Of a stretch of 61,187 bases of DNA, positions 1 to 7,932 are shown piece after piece (the stretch's first letter is position 1; every line of letters starts with the position of its first letter). The notes under the pieces were generated by a model. The model did not search any database. It was not told the DNA's origin and was given only the letters and a program-made list of their open reading frames with translations. The stretch comes from Sphingomonas montana (GTDB lineage Bacteria > Pseudomonadota > Alphaproteobacteria > Sphingomonadales > Sphingomonadaceae). The stretch spans positions 433 through 61,619 of the forward strand of contig NZ_KV887137.1 of NCBI RefSeq assembly GCF_001956315.1, given 5' to 3'. The position numbers were made by a program, and so were the translations under genes.

Positions 1-53
1 CCGATGTGCGGGCGCGGACGGCGGCGGCGTTCGATCCGGGGGGGTTCGCGTAA
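1..53 (+). CDS. C-terminal end of a truncated CDS, product unknown
   Basis: The first bases can be read as the last 16 codons of a protein entering from outside the window. The peptide ends in FDPGGFA followed by TAA, and nearly every codon ends in G or C, as in the genes here. A terminator-like hairpin starts 11 bases after the stop, as expected at a transcript end. Nothing about function can be said from so short a tail, and it could be a chance open frame. Confidence 0.35.
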   Translation, partial: DVRARTAAAFDPGGFA

Positions 54-64
54 GAGGCGGCCTG

Positions 65-103
65 GACCGGCCGGAACCACGCGATGCGTGATGCCGGCCG
101 GTC
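65..103. terminator. long GC-rich hairpin
   Basis: GACCGGCC at 65-72 pairs perfectly with GGCCGGTC at 96-103, and inside it CACGC (78-82) pairs with GCGTG (86-90). No clear T-run follows on either strand, so it is terminator-like rather than a canonical intrinsic terminator. It lies between the end of the truncated leftmost frame and the leftward signalling operon. Confidence 0.4.
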
Positions 104-112
104 GGAGACGCA

Positions 113-223
113 TCAGGACTTCGCGCGGATGCCGAAGTCGATCGTGCAGTACTGGATGCGCCGGATGGGCGTGCCGCGGTCGTGGTTGCCGCGCGGGTAG
201 CGGACCGCGGTTCGACGAGCCAT
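113..223 (-). CDS. possible 36-residue small protein
   Basis: A short basic frame (MARRTAVRYPRG at its start, DFGIRAKS at its end) with almost exclusively G/C third positions, downstream of the response regulator on the same strand. No clear ribosome binding site precedes the ATG. The bias does not settle the strand: an overlapping rightward frame at 84-200 (38 codons, ending SWLPRG) shares the same third positions and is equally biased. One of the two may be a real small gene; I cannot tell which. Confidence 0.28.
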   Translation of the reverse strand: MARRTAVRYPRGNHDRGTPIRRIQYCTIDFGIRAKS

Positions 224-249
224 CCGGCAAGGGCGAGTCTCGCGTGAGG

Positions 250-624
250 TTATGTTGCCGGGGCGAGGCGCAGGACCGCGGCGACGAGTTCCGCCGGTCG
301 GATCGGCTTTTCCAGGCGTTCGACATGCGCCAGGTCGGCCGGGATGATCGCGGCATCGTAGCCGGTGACGAACAGGAACGGGACGCCCCGTTCCGTCAAC
401 AGGCACGCGACATCGAAGGCGGGGCCACGCCCGAGGTTGATATCGACGACCGCGCCGTCGACGGCGGTCAGACCGGCAAGATCGCCCGGCCGGAATGCCG
501 TTCCGAACGGCCCCACGACCGCGGCACCGGCCTGCGCCAGCACCGTCGCCGCTTCCCGGGCGAGGTAGAAGTCGTCTTCCAGAATGAGAATGCGTTTTCC
601 GGCAAGGGATCGCGCTGGTTTCAT
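250..624 (-). CDS. single-domain response regulator (receiver only)
   Basis: A stand-alone receiver of 124 residues with no output domain. The expected residues are visible: acidic pair E16/D17 in ILEDD, phospho-acceptor D61 in VVDINLG, T87 in FVTGYD and K106 in EKP. Its ATG overlaps the stop of the upstream histidine kinase by four bases (ATGA), so the two are translationally coupled and the kinase is the likely phosphodonor. Single-domain receivers of this type typically act as phosphate shuttles or sinks or by protein-protein contact; which applies here cannot be seen. Confidence 0.92.
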   Translation of the reverse strand: MKPARSLAGKRILILEDDFYLAREAATVLAQAGAAVVGPFGTAFRPGDLAGLTAVDGAVVDINLGRGPAFDVACLLTERGVPFLFVTGYDAAIIPADLAHVERLEKPIRPAELVAAVLRLAPAT

Positions 625-2156
625 CTCATGCTCCCAAACGGATCGACATCGGTTTGCAGGATGCTGGTCGTTCCGACGAGCGGAAACTCGATCGTCGCGA
701 TGACGCCGCCCGACCCGAATTCCAGGCTGCCCATACCCTGGAGTTCATAGGGTACGCGTTCCGTGATCAACTCGCTCCCGAAACCCTGCCGGCTCTGCGT
801 GGGATCGAGCACGACCCCCGATTCGGTCCAGACGAGGCTGAGCCGCGGATGTTCGCCACCGTCGAGCAGGCACCAGCGGATGTCGAGCCGTCCGGTCCTG
901 CGGCTCAACGCCCCGTATTTCACCGAATTGGTCGCCAGTTCGTGGATCGCCAGGCTCAGGACTTCGGCGGCCTTGCCGGGCAGCGCGACGTCGGGCCCGG
1001 TCATCGTCAACTGATCGGGCTGCGTGGTCTGGGCCTTGAGTTCGTCCATGATGAGATTCTGGAGGTCGACGCCGGTACTGGAACCGCGCGTCAGCAGCCC
1101 CTGCGTCCGCGCCATGGCGCTGATCCGGCCTTCGAGATGCTGTGCATAGTCGGCCACCGTGTCGGCGGTCTCGGCCGTCCGGCGGGCGACCGAACGGATC
1201 ATCGCCAGGATGTTCCGGACGCGGTGCTGGAGTTCGGCCAGCAACAGCCGCTGGCGTTCGTTGGCCTGTTTCAACGCGGAGATGTCATGCACCGCGACCA
1301 CGGCGCCGGTGATCGCCCCGTCGGCATCCCGGATGGGGGCCGAGGAGACCTTGGTCCACACCGTACGGCCATCCGCCAGCCGGTAGTTCATCTCCACGCC
1401 GGGCAGCGCGCGCTCGCCGCGCAGCGCGCGGGCGCTCGGCCAGTCGACGGGATCGACGGCCGCCCCGTCGGAATCCTGCGTACTCCAGCGCGCGCAAAAT
1501 TGTGGATCGCGCGACGGGATGACGTCGGTCGGCAGGAACCGCTTTATCTCGGCGTTGGAGACGATGAGCCTCCCGTCGGTATCCATGATCGCCATGCCGA
1601 CGGGGATCACCTCGAATGCGGCCGCCAGCCGGCCCTCGCTTTCAAGCAGCCGCGCCTGGGTCTCGCGGAGCGAGCCGGCCTCCGCCTCGGCGTCCACGCG
1701 CCGGGTCTGGTCCTGCCAGGACAGGAATTGATGGATGGTCCGGCCGGCGTCGTCCTTGAACGCGCTGAGCAGCATCGCCGCGACGAACCGGGAACCGTCC
1801 TTGCGATACTGGATCGATTCGAGCAGCCCGTCTTCATCCTCCGCAAGCGCCTGGCGGAGCCGGGCGGCGTCGTCCGGGCAGGTGTCCGGGCCGTTCATGA
1901 AGAAGGGCTGCTGCCCGAGCACCTCGTCCAGGCTGTAGCCGGTGAGGTCGAGAAACGCCTGGTTGGCAAAGACGATCGGATTGCCCGGCAGGTTCGGATC
2001 GGTCAGCGCCATCGCCATGCGCGTGGCCCGCACCGCCTCCACGAAAAACCCGCCGCGGCGGCGCAGTTGTTCGATGGTGTCCTCCATCGAAGACCGCGCG
2101 GCGGTGTCCGGCTTATCGGTTTCGAAGGCGTTGGGCGACTGATCGTCCTCAGACAT
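621..2156 (-). CDS. PAS/LOV-like HWE-family histidine kinase
   Basis: A soluble sensor kinase of 511 residues without membrane segments. Residues about 40-150 form a PAS domain of LOV type (NPIVFANQAFLDLTGYS, later YRKDG and a SWQDQT end), but the LOV adduct motif GxNCRF reads GQQPFF, with Pro84 replacing the flavin-reactive Cys. A second PAS covers about 175-295. The kinase core is HWE type: phospho-acceptor H311 in AELQHRVRN, N-box HELATNSVKYG, the WxE signature as WTE, and glycine loop GFGSEL. The chosen ATG overlaps the upstream crp-like stop (ATGTCTGA); in-frame ATGs lie slightly upstream. It is coupled to the receiver downstream. Confidence 0.9.
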   Translation of the reverse strand: MSEDDQSPNAFETDKPDTAARSSMEDTIEQLRRRGGFFVEAVRATRMAMALTDPNLPGNPIVFANQAFLDLTGYSLDEVLGQQPFFMNGPDTCPDDAARLRQALAEDEDGLLESIQYRKDGSRFVAAMLLSAFKDDAGRTIHQFLSWQDQTRRVDAEAEAGSLRETQARLLESEGRLAAAFEVIPVGMAIMDTDGRLIVSNAEIKRFLPTDVIPSRDPQFCARWSTQDSDGAAVDPVDWPSARALRGERALPGVEMNYRLADGRTVWTKVSSAPIRDADGAITGAVVAVHDISALKQANERQRLLLAELQHRVRNILAMIRSVARRTAETADTVADYAQHLEGRISAMARTQGLLTRGSSTGVDLQNLIMDELKAQTTQPDQLTMTGPDVALPGKAAEVLSLAIHELATNSVKYGALSRRTGRLDIRWCLLDGGEHPRLSLVWTESGVVLDPTQSRQGFGSELITERVPYELQGMGSLEFGSGGVIATIEFPLVGTTSILQTDVDPFGSMR

Positions 2157-2880
2157 AGGCATCGACGGGGCCTTCCTCATCGACATGGAGGTAGGCGGAG
2201 TTGAAACCGGACACCTTCATGAGCCCGTCGAGATCCGGCAGGCGCAGGATCCGGCGGTCGAGTTCGACCAGCCCCTGCAACCGAAACTCCCGCAGCGTGC
2301 GGTTGACGTGCACCGACGTCAGGCCGGTCGCATCGGCAAGGTCGTTCTGCGTGAGCGGGAAGGCGCAGTGGTCGTGGTTCACGACACCGGTCGTCCGCAG
2401 GCGACAGAAGAGTTCGACGAGCAGGTGTCCCAGCCGTTCATAGGCCGAACGCTGGCCAAGGCTGAGCAGCCATTCGCGCTGGATCGACGCGCTGACCAGT
2501 TCGCGCCGCCACAGGGCGCGACCGATGCCCGGATGGTCCACCACCAGCGCGTCGAGCGTTTCCGGTGCGATCTGCGCAACCCGAAGGCGGGTGATCGCGC
2601 CGATGCTGTGATCCATCCGGCTGAGGAGGTGACCGCTGAAGTCGCAGAAATCGCCCGGCAGAATGAAACCGACGATCTGGCGATGGCCGTCGGGCGTGGT
2701 CTTGTAGCGACAGGCCCAGCCGTCGACGAGAAGGCGGATATGGTGGGGCGTATCGCCTTCGCGGGCCAGGTCGCGCCGCGGTTCGATGTCCCGCGCGGGA
2801 AAACCGGCCAGCCGTTCGAGTGCGGCCCGGTCGGCTTGAGAAAGATCGAAGCAAGTGTCGAGCCGTCGGATAAGGGGCAT
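2149..2880 (-). CDS. Crp/Fnr family transcriptional regulator
   Basis: A 243-residue regulator with an N-terminal cyclic-nucleotide-binding-type beta-roll (about 15-135) and a C-terminal Crp-type winged helix (about 150-225; LTQNDLADATGLTSVHVNR is the HTH). No Fnr-type N-terminal cysteine cluster is present, so a [4Fe-4S] oxygen-sensing mode is unlikely. The ATG was chosen because the beta-roll aligns from MPLIRRLDTCF; the preceding sequence is AT-richer and has only a weak Shine-Dalgarno. It is the first gene of a three-gene operon with the HWE kinase and the receiver, so it may be an output of or an input to that pathway. The ligand is unknown. Confidence 0.9.
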   Translation of the reverse strand: MPLIRRLDTCFDLSQADRAALERLAGFPARDIEPRRDLAREGDTPHHIRLLVDGWACRYKTTPDGHRQIVGFILPGDFCDFSGHLLSRMDHSIGAITRLRVAQIAPETLDALVVDHPGIGRALWRRELVSASIQREWLLSLGQRSAYERLGHLLVELFCRLRTTGVVNHDHCAFPLTQNDLADATGLTSVHVNRTLREFRLQGLVELDRRILRLPDLDGLMKVSGFNSAYLHVDEEGPVDAYV

Positions 2881-2999
2881 AATAACACTTTGCGGTTGAG
2901 ACCAACCACTCGCGTAGCACCGGCGCGACACCGCAAGTCTGACCCATGTTAGGATCATCATTTATCGTCCGCCGCGGGTTTCGGCCGCAGATCGGCGGT

Positions 3000-3722
3000 T
3001 CAGGCGACCCGCCGCAACCGGCGATGCAGGTAGTTTTCATCGAACCCCGCGATCTGGATGAGCTTTACCGGGTCGAGGATGGTGACGCTGCCGCGTTTCA
3101 GCGCCATCGCGCCGGCCAGCCGCAATTCCTTCAGGACCCGGTTGATGTGCACCGCCGTCATGCCGAGCGCGTCGGCGAGGACGGCCTGCGACAGCGGCAG
3201 CGCGAATTCGCCGTCCCCCGTCAGGCCGATGTTGCGCGCGCGCAGATAGAGTTCGCAGATCAGATGCGCGACGCGTTCCGGCGCGCTGCGGCGCCCCATG
3301 CTGACGATCCAGGCGCGCATGATCCCTTCGTCGACCAGCTGGGCCGCGTACATCGCGCTGGCGATGTTCGGATGGGCGAGCATCATCGCCTGCATCTCGG
3401 CCTTCCCGACGGTGGCGACCATCGCGGTCGTGATCGCCTGGATGCTGTGGTCCATTTCCGCCAGCAGCTTGATGTGCAGGTCGCAGGCGTCCCCGGGCAT
3501 GAGGAACGCCATGATCTGGCGCGTCCCGCTCGGCAGGATCTTGTACCGGCAGACCCAGCCTTCCAGCACGACGAACATCGGCCCGGGCTCGTCGCCCTCG
3601 CGGATCAGGTCCTGCCGGGCGATGTAGTGACGCGGACGCGCCGTCGCGGTTTCCAGCGCCGCCGCATCATCGTTCGTCAGCGTGGCCAGCCCACGCAATT
3701 TCTGAACGAAAGGATTGGTCAT
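3000..3722 (-). CDS. Crp/Fnr family transcriptional regulator (paralogue of the one at 22.6 kb)
   Basis: A 240-residue Crp/Fnr-like regulator: beta-roll with LIREGDEPGPMFVVLEGW and LMPGDACDLH, dimerisation helix, and HTH LSQAVLADALGMTAVHINR near the C-terminus, ending FDENYLHRRLRRVA. The ATG has AGGA about seven bases upstream. It is closely similar over its full length to the regulator at 22566-23288 (shared MDHSIQ, RAWIVSMGRRS, ERVAHL, IAGFDENYLHRRLR), so the two are paralogues. It is divergent from the small gene that follows. No cysteine cluster for an Fe-S centre is seen. Confidence 0.92.
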   Translation of the reverse strand: MTNPFVQKLRGLATLTNDDAAALETATARPRHYIARQDLIREGDEPGPMFVVLEGWVCRYKILPSGTRQIMAFLMPGDACDLHIKLLAEMDHSIQAITTAMVATVGKAEMQAMMLAHPNIASAMYAAQLVDEGIMRAWIVSMGRRSAPERVAHLICELYLRARNIGLTGDGEFALPLSQAVLADALGMTAVHINRVLKELRLAGAMALKRGSVTILDPVKLIQIAGFDENYLHRRLRRVA

Positions 3723-3897
3723 GCACGGTCCTACCCTTTTCGACGCGGTGACGAAATTGCTGAATGTTGTTGTCCAATGTTGCCGCAGGTTGTGGAATTG
3801 TCCGGCGGTTCGCGTAGGCGTCAGCATGTCGCCGGCGGATCCCCGACATGGGCGACCGGAAGGGACAAGGGTCCCCTTCGTAGGAAAAGGTGCTTGC

Positions 3898-4215
3898 ATG
3901 CCGATCAACGACAATGGCCCGACGGACACCGGTTCGGACCCGGGCCCGGCGATGTCGGCGACGGACGGTCCGGGGATGGCGGCGCTGTTGCTGGTCGAAA
4001 GCCTCATCCACGGACTTCGCGAGAATGCGATGCTGACCAACGACGAGGTGATAAGCATCGTGCAGACGGCGATCGACGTGCAGTATGAGCGGGCGGAGGC
4101 TGCCGACGAGGGTGCCGCCCCCGTAATGTGGCGGTCCTACAGCCTGCTGACCGAAATCGGCGCCTCGCTCCGGATCGACGGCTATGGCCAACCGACGCTG
4201 GTCCGCCCGGTCTAG
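3898..4215 (+). CDS. hypothetical protein, 105 residues
   Basis: Not recognised. The start MPINDNG is preceded by AGGAAAAGG at a suitable distance. The protein has a disordered Gly/Asp/Pro-rich first 25 residues and then predicted helices (MAALLLVESLIHGLRENAML and VISIVQTAIDVQYERAEA). There is no signal peptide and no membrane span long enough to be convincing. It is divergent from the Crp/Fnr gene on its left and convergent with the ABC exporter operon on its right. Codon use matches the neighbours. Confidence 0.75.
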   Translation: MPINDNGPTDTGSDPGPAMSATDGPGMAALLLVESLIHGLRENAMLTNDEVISIVQTAIDVQYERAEAADEGAAPVMWRSYSLLTEIGASLRIDGYGQPTLVRPV

Positions 4216-4256
4216 ACCACCGACGGATCACGGCGCCGGACCACGACGACGCGGAC

Positions 4257-5018
4257 CTAGTTCTTCAGCCGCCAGCCGCTCCGGAAGATCAAGGCGATGA
4301 CGGCGAGGCAGGCGACCAGGAAACCCAGCGTCACGCCCAGGCTGACCGCGATGTCGACGTCACCCTTGCCGAAGAAGCTCCAGCGAAAACCGCTGACCAG
4401 ATAGACGACCGGGTTGAACAGGCTGACCGTCCGCCACGGCTGCGGCAGCATGTCGATCGAATAGAAGCTGCCGCCGAGGAAGGTCAGCGGCGTGATGAGC
4501 AGCATCGGCACGAAATTGAGCTGTTCGAAGCTTTTCGCCCAGATGCCGAGGATGAAGCCGAACAGGCTGAACGCGATCGAGGTGAGCAGCAGGAACGCCA
4601 CCATCGCACCCGGATGCAGCACGCTGATGGGCACGAAGAATGCCGAGGTGGCCAGGATGATGAGCCCGAGCACGACCGACTTGGTCGCGGCCGCGCCGAC
4701 ATAGCCCACTACCAATTCCATGGGCGAGACGGGGGCGGACAGCAGTTCGAAGATCGTGCCGGTGAATTTGGGAAAGTAGATGCCGATCGACGCATTGCCG
4801 ACGCTTTGCGTGAGCAGCGACAGCATGATGAGGCCGGGCACGATGAAGCTGCCGTAGCTCACGCCGTCGACGGCCTGCATCCGGCTGCCGATGGCGCCGC
4901 CGAAGACGATGAAATACAGGCTGGTGGTCAGGACCGGCCCGACGAGGCTCTGCCACAGCGTGCGCAGCGAGCGGGCCATTTCGAAGCGATAGATCGCCCA
5001 TATGCCGTGCAGGTTCAC
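4257..5018 (-). CDS. ABC-2 type transporter permease
   Basis: A polytopic inner-membrane protein of 253 residues with about six hydrophobic segments (for example [47 protein letters not shown], and a last span near 230-245) and the ABC-2 family signature region [20 protein letters not shown]. Its ATG overlaps the stop of the ATPase gene by four bases, so together they form one exporter operon. The family exports polysaccharides, lipids or drugs; the substrate cannot be deduced here. Confidence 0.92.
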   Translation of the reverse strand: MNLHGIWAIYRFEMARSLRTLWQSLVGPVLTTSLYFIVFGGAIGSRMQAVDGVSYGSFIVPGLIMLSLLTQSVGNASIGIYFPKFTGTIFELLSAPVSPMELVVGYVGAAATKSVVLGLIILATSAFFVPISVLHPGAMVAFLLLTSIAFSLFGFILGIWAKSFEQLNFVPMLLITPLTFLGGSFYSIDMLPQPWRTVSLFNPVVYLVSGFRWSFFGKGDVDIAVSLGVTLGFLVACLAVIALIFRSGWRLKN

Positions 5019-5944
5019 GCCCGTTCCTCCACGAGATCGACGAAGATGTCCTCAAGGCTCGACTTGGACGTTTCGAGATCCTTGAACGCGATATGCCGGT
5101 CGGCCAGTTCGCGCAGCAGCGACGGGATGCCGGTATGCTCGTCGGTCGCGTCGAAGACGTAGCGCAGCGTCCGGCCCTCGTTCAGCAGGCTGAGCCGCCA
5201 GCGTTCCAGGCCGACCGGCACCGCGTCCAGCGGATCGACCAGCGTCAGGTCGAGTTCGCGCTTGCCCAGTTTCTGCATCAGCGCGGCCTTGTCGTCGACG
5301 AGCAGCAGCCGGCCCTTGCTGATGACCCCGACGCGGTCGGCCATCTCCTCGGCTTCCTCGATATAATGCGTCGTCAGGATGATCGTCGTGCCGCGTTCGC
5401 GCAGGCGGTGGACCAGCTTCCACATGTCGCGGCGCAGCGCCACGTCGACGCCGGCAGTGGGTTCGTCGAGGAACAGGATTTCGGGTTCGTGCGCCAGCGC
5501 CTTGGCGATCAGCACCCGGCGTTTCATGCCACCGGACAGTTCCATGATCTTCGCGTCGCGCTTGTCCCACAGCGAAAGGTCGCGCAGCACCTGTTCGATA
5601 TAGGCGCTGTCGCCCGACCGCCCGAACAGCCGGCGCGAGAAGGTGACGGTGGCGAGCACCGTTTCGAACATGTCGACCGACAGTTCCTGCGGCACGAGGC
5701 CGATCCGGCGGCGCGCGGCCTTGTAGTCGGTCAGCGCGTCGTGGCCGGCGACCAGGATCGTGCCGGTGGAGGGCGTGACGATGCCGCAGATGATGCTGAT
5801 GAGGGTGGTCTTGCCCGCGCCGTTGGGACCGAGGAGCGCGAAGATTTCGCCCTTGTGGATCGTGAGGTCGACGCTGTGCAGCGCGGTGAACCCGCCTTTG
5901 TACGTCTTGGACACGCCGGTGACGGCGAGGATCGGTTCTGGCAT
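5015..5944 (-). CDS. ABC transporter ATP-binding protein (ABC-2 exporter)
   Basis: A 309-residue nucleotide-binding subunit: Walker [10 protein letters not shown] at about 39-47, signature ELSGGMKRR, Walker [13 protein letters not shown], and the H-loop in [12 protein letters not shown]. The C-terminal extension after the ATPase core is usual for ABC-2 exporters of the CcmA/DrrA type. The ATG is preceded by a strong GGGGGA, which rules out the longer upstream in-frame starts. It is the first gene of a two-gene operon with the permease and is divergent from the M28 peptidase. Confidence 0.94.
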   Translation of the reverse strand: MPEPILAVTGVSKTYKGGFTALHSVDLTIHKGEIFALLGPNGAGKTTLISIICGIVTPSTGTILVAGHDALTDYKAARRRIGLVPQELSVDMFETVLATVTFSRRLFGRSGDSAYIEQVLRDLSLWDKRDAKIMELSGGMKRRVLIAKALAHEPEILFLDEPTAGVDVALRRDMWKLVHRLRERGTTIILTTHYIEEAEEMADRVGVISKGRLLLVDDKAALMQKLGKRELDLTLVDPLDAVPVGLERWRLSLLNEGRTLRYVFDATDEHTGIPSLLRELADRHIAFKDLETSKSSLEDIFVDLVEERA

Positions 5945-6032
5945 CAAGTCCCCCTTGCCGCGCGTAGATAGGCGCGCCGGGAAGCGCGTTAAACCCTCGT
6001 TCCGTTCCGAAGACCGAACGGGCCGGGCTTCT

Positions 6033-6062
6033 GCCGGCGAAGACAGCTGGCTCTTCGCCGGC
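6033..6062. promoter_or_regulatory. perfect 11-bp hairpin upstream of the M28 peptidase
   Basis: GCCGGCGAAGA (6033-6043) and TCTTCGCCGGC (6052-6062) form a perfect 11-bp stem with an 8-base loop, ending 21 bases before the peptidase ATG. That ATG has no good Shine-Dalgarno. The stem could affect translation of the peptidase or be the remains of an intergenic repeat; nothing in the sequence decides. Confidence 0.35.
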
Positions 6063-6083
6063 GGTACGGTTAGCCTCGGCCCG

Positions 6084-7700
6084 ATGCGCACCCTTGTCCT
6101 CACCGCCCTCCTCCTGTCCGCCGCCGCCGGGGCGCAGCCGCTGCCGTCCCCGGTCCAGCCCGATGCGATCAAGGAGGATGTGCGGATATTGTCGTCCGAC
6201 GCGTTCCAGGGACGCGGCCCGGGCGAGCGCGGCGAGACGGTGACGCTGGCCTATCTGAAGGCGCAGTTCGAGGCGGCGGGGCTCCAGCCCGGCGGGCCGA
6301 ACGGCGCGTGGTTCCAGGACGTGCCGCTGATCCGCATGGACAAGGCGGCGGTGGCGTTTGCCGTCACGGCCGGTGGCGCGCCGTTGCCGACCGCGCGGGC
6401 GCGCGACTGGTCGCTCGGCGCGTCGCACGAGGGGGTGGCCGGCGTGACGGACGCGCCGCTGGTGTTCGCGGGCTTCGGCATCAGCGCGCCCGAACTGGGC
6501 TGGGACGACTATGCCGGCGCGGACGTGCGCGGCAAGGTGGTGCTGATCCTGCCGAACGACCCGGACCATGACCAGCCGACCGGCCCGTTCGGCGGGCGGC
6601 AGCGCAGCCGTTATGCGGGCGGCAAGGCGGCCGCCGCATTCGCGCGCGGGGCGGCGGCGGTGCTGACGATCCACCGCGAAGCACTGACGAGCTGGCCCTG
6701 GCAGCAGGTGTGGAATTCGGACGCGAACGCGACGTTCCGCCCGGCGTCGGCCCCGACACCCACCGACCCGGCCCGGTTGACCGGTTACGTCACCAGCGAC
6801 CTGGCCGCGCAGCTGATGGCGCGTGCGGGGCTGGACCTGGAGGCGCTGATCCGCGCGGCGCAGCGGCCTGGGTTCAGGCCGGTCGCGATCCCGGGTGCGG
6901 CGCTGACCGCGTCCGCCACGGTGACTGCGACGCCGATGATCACGCGCAACATCGTCGCCCGGATCGACGGCACGACGCGCGCCGGCGAAACCGTGCTGTT
7001 CGGGGCGCATTGGGATGCGTACGGCATCGGCGCGGCGGACGCGACCGGCGACCGGATCCGCAACGGCGCGATCGACAATGCGGTCGGCACCGCGACTTTG
7101 CTCGACGTGGCGCGGGCGTTCGCACGGGGGCCGCGGACGAAACGCACGCTGCTGTTCGTCGGCTACACGTCCGAAGAGGACGGGTTGCTAGGGGCCTATC
7201 ATTATGTCGCCAACCCCATTCGCCCGCTGGAAACCACCGCGGCGGTGTTCAACCTCGATCCGCATCTCGCGCTGTCGGCGACGCGGTCGGTCGAGCTGAT
7301 CGGGGCCGGGCGCGTCGACCTGGAAGATGATCTGGCCCGACTGGCGCAGGCGCAGGGCCGCCGGATCGAACCTGAGGTGGCACCGGAAGCAGGCTGGTAT
7401 CAGCGATCGGACCATTATGCGTTTGCGCAGGCCGGCGTGCCGAGCCTGTATTTCCGCGCCGGTCGCGACCTGGCGGACGGCACGCGGGCGGATGCGGCGG
7501 TCGCGCAGTATAATGCGCAATGTTACCATCAGCGCTGCGACGAATTTCAGGAGGGCTGGGACATGGCGGCGGCCGGACAGGACGGCGCGCTGGTGCACGC
7601 ACTGGGCCTGCAGGTGGCGAACGGCGATCGCTGGCCGGAGTGGCGACCCGGCGGCGACTTCGCACCCATCCGCGCGAAGAGCCGCGCGGCGCGGCGGTAG
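6084..7700 (+). CDS. M28 family zinc metallopeptidase, exported
   Basis: A 538-residue predicted periplasmic aminopeptidase-like protein. It opens with a Sec signal ([19 protein letters not shown]). A PA-type insert lies at about 135-235 ([26 protein letters not shown]). The M28 dinuclear zinc site is visible in order: H309 and D311 in GAHWDAYG, D in NGAIDNAVG, the catalytic/ligand EE in YTSEEDG, D in FNLDPH, and H in [10 protein letters not shown]. The reaction is removal of N-terminal residues from peptides; specificity is unknown. It stands alone, divergent from the ABC exporter. Confidence 0.92.
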   Translation: MRTLVLTALLLSAAAGAQPLPSPVQPDAIKEDVRILSSDAFQGRGPGERGETVTLAYLKAQFEAAGLQPGGPNGAWFQDVPLIRMDKAAVAFAVTAGGAPLPTARARDWSLGASHEGVAGVTDAPLVFAGFGISAPELGWDDYAGADVRGKVVLILPNDPDHDQPTGPFGGRQRSRYAGGKAAAAFARGAAAVLTIHREALTSWPWQQVWNSDANATFRPASAPTPTDPARLTGYVTSDLAAQLMARAGLDLEALIRAAQRPGFRPVAIPGAALTASATVTATPMITRNIVARIDGTTRAGETVLFGAHWDAYGIGAADATGDRIRNGAIDNAVGTATLLDVARAFARGPRTKRTLLFVGYTSEEDGLLGAYHYVANPIRPLETTAAVFNLDPHLALSATRSVELIGAGRVDLEDDLARLAQAQGRRIEPEVAPEAGWYQRSDHYAFAQAGVPSLYFRAGRDLADGTRADAAVAQYNAQCYHQRCDEFQEGWDMAAAGQDGALVHALGLQVANGDRWPEWRPGGDFAPIRAKSRAARR

Positions 7701-7932
7701 GGATTCCCGGGACGTATCGCCTTTCGGCATTCATAGCTGATGCGCGGGAAGTCCGCACCGAAGCAGTGGAAGACCGGCGCCAATACCGACCGCCCGGGTT
7801 GAAGATCGATCTGTGTCGGCAGTCTCGTGATTGAGGCGGTCATTCGTCGTGACGGACCTTTCGAACGCGTTTCGCATTGCCCGGCGGCGTTCGTCCGGTT
7901 AGCAATCGGGTGCCGCAGATGGGGGGGCACCA

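Noticed and set aside
5052-7010. A 652-codon leftward open frame across the ABC ATPase and M28 peptidase genes
   Set aside because: It crosses two well-supported genes out of frame and its translation is Arg/Pro/Gly-rich low-complexity shadow. Long antisense frames are expected at this GC content, and many similar ones were discarded.
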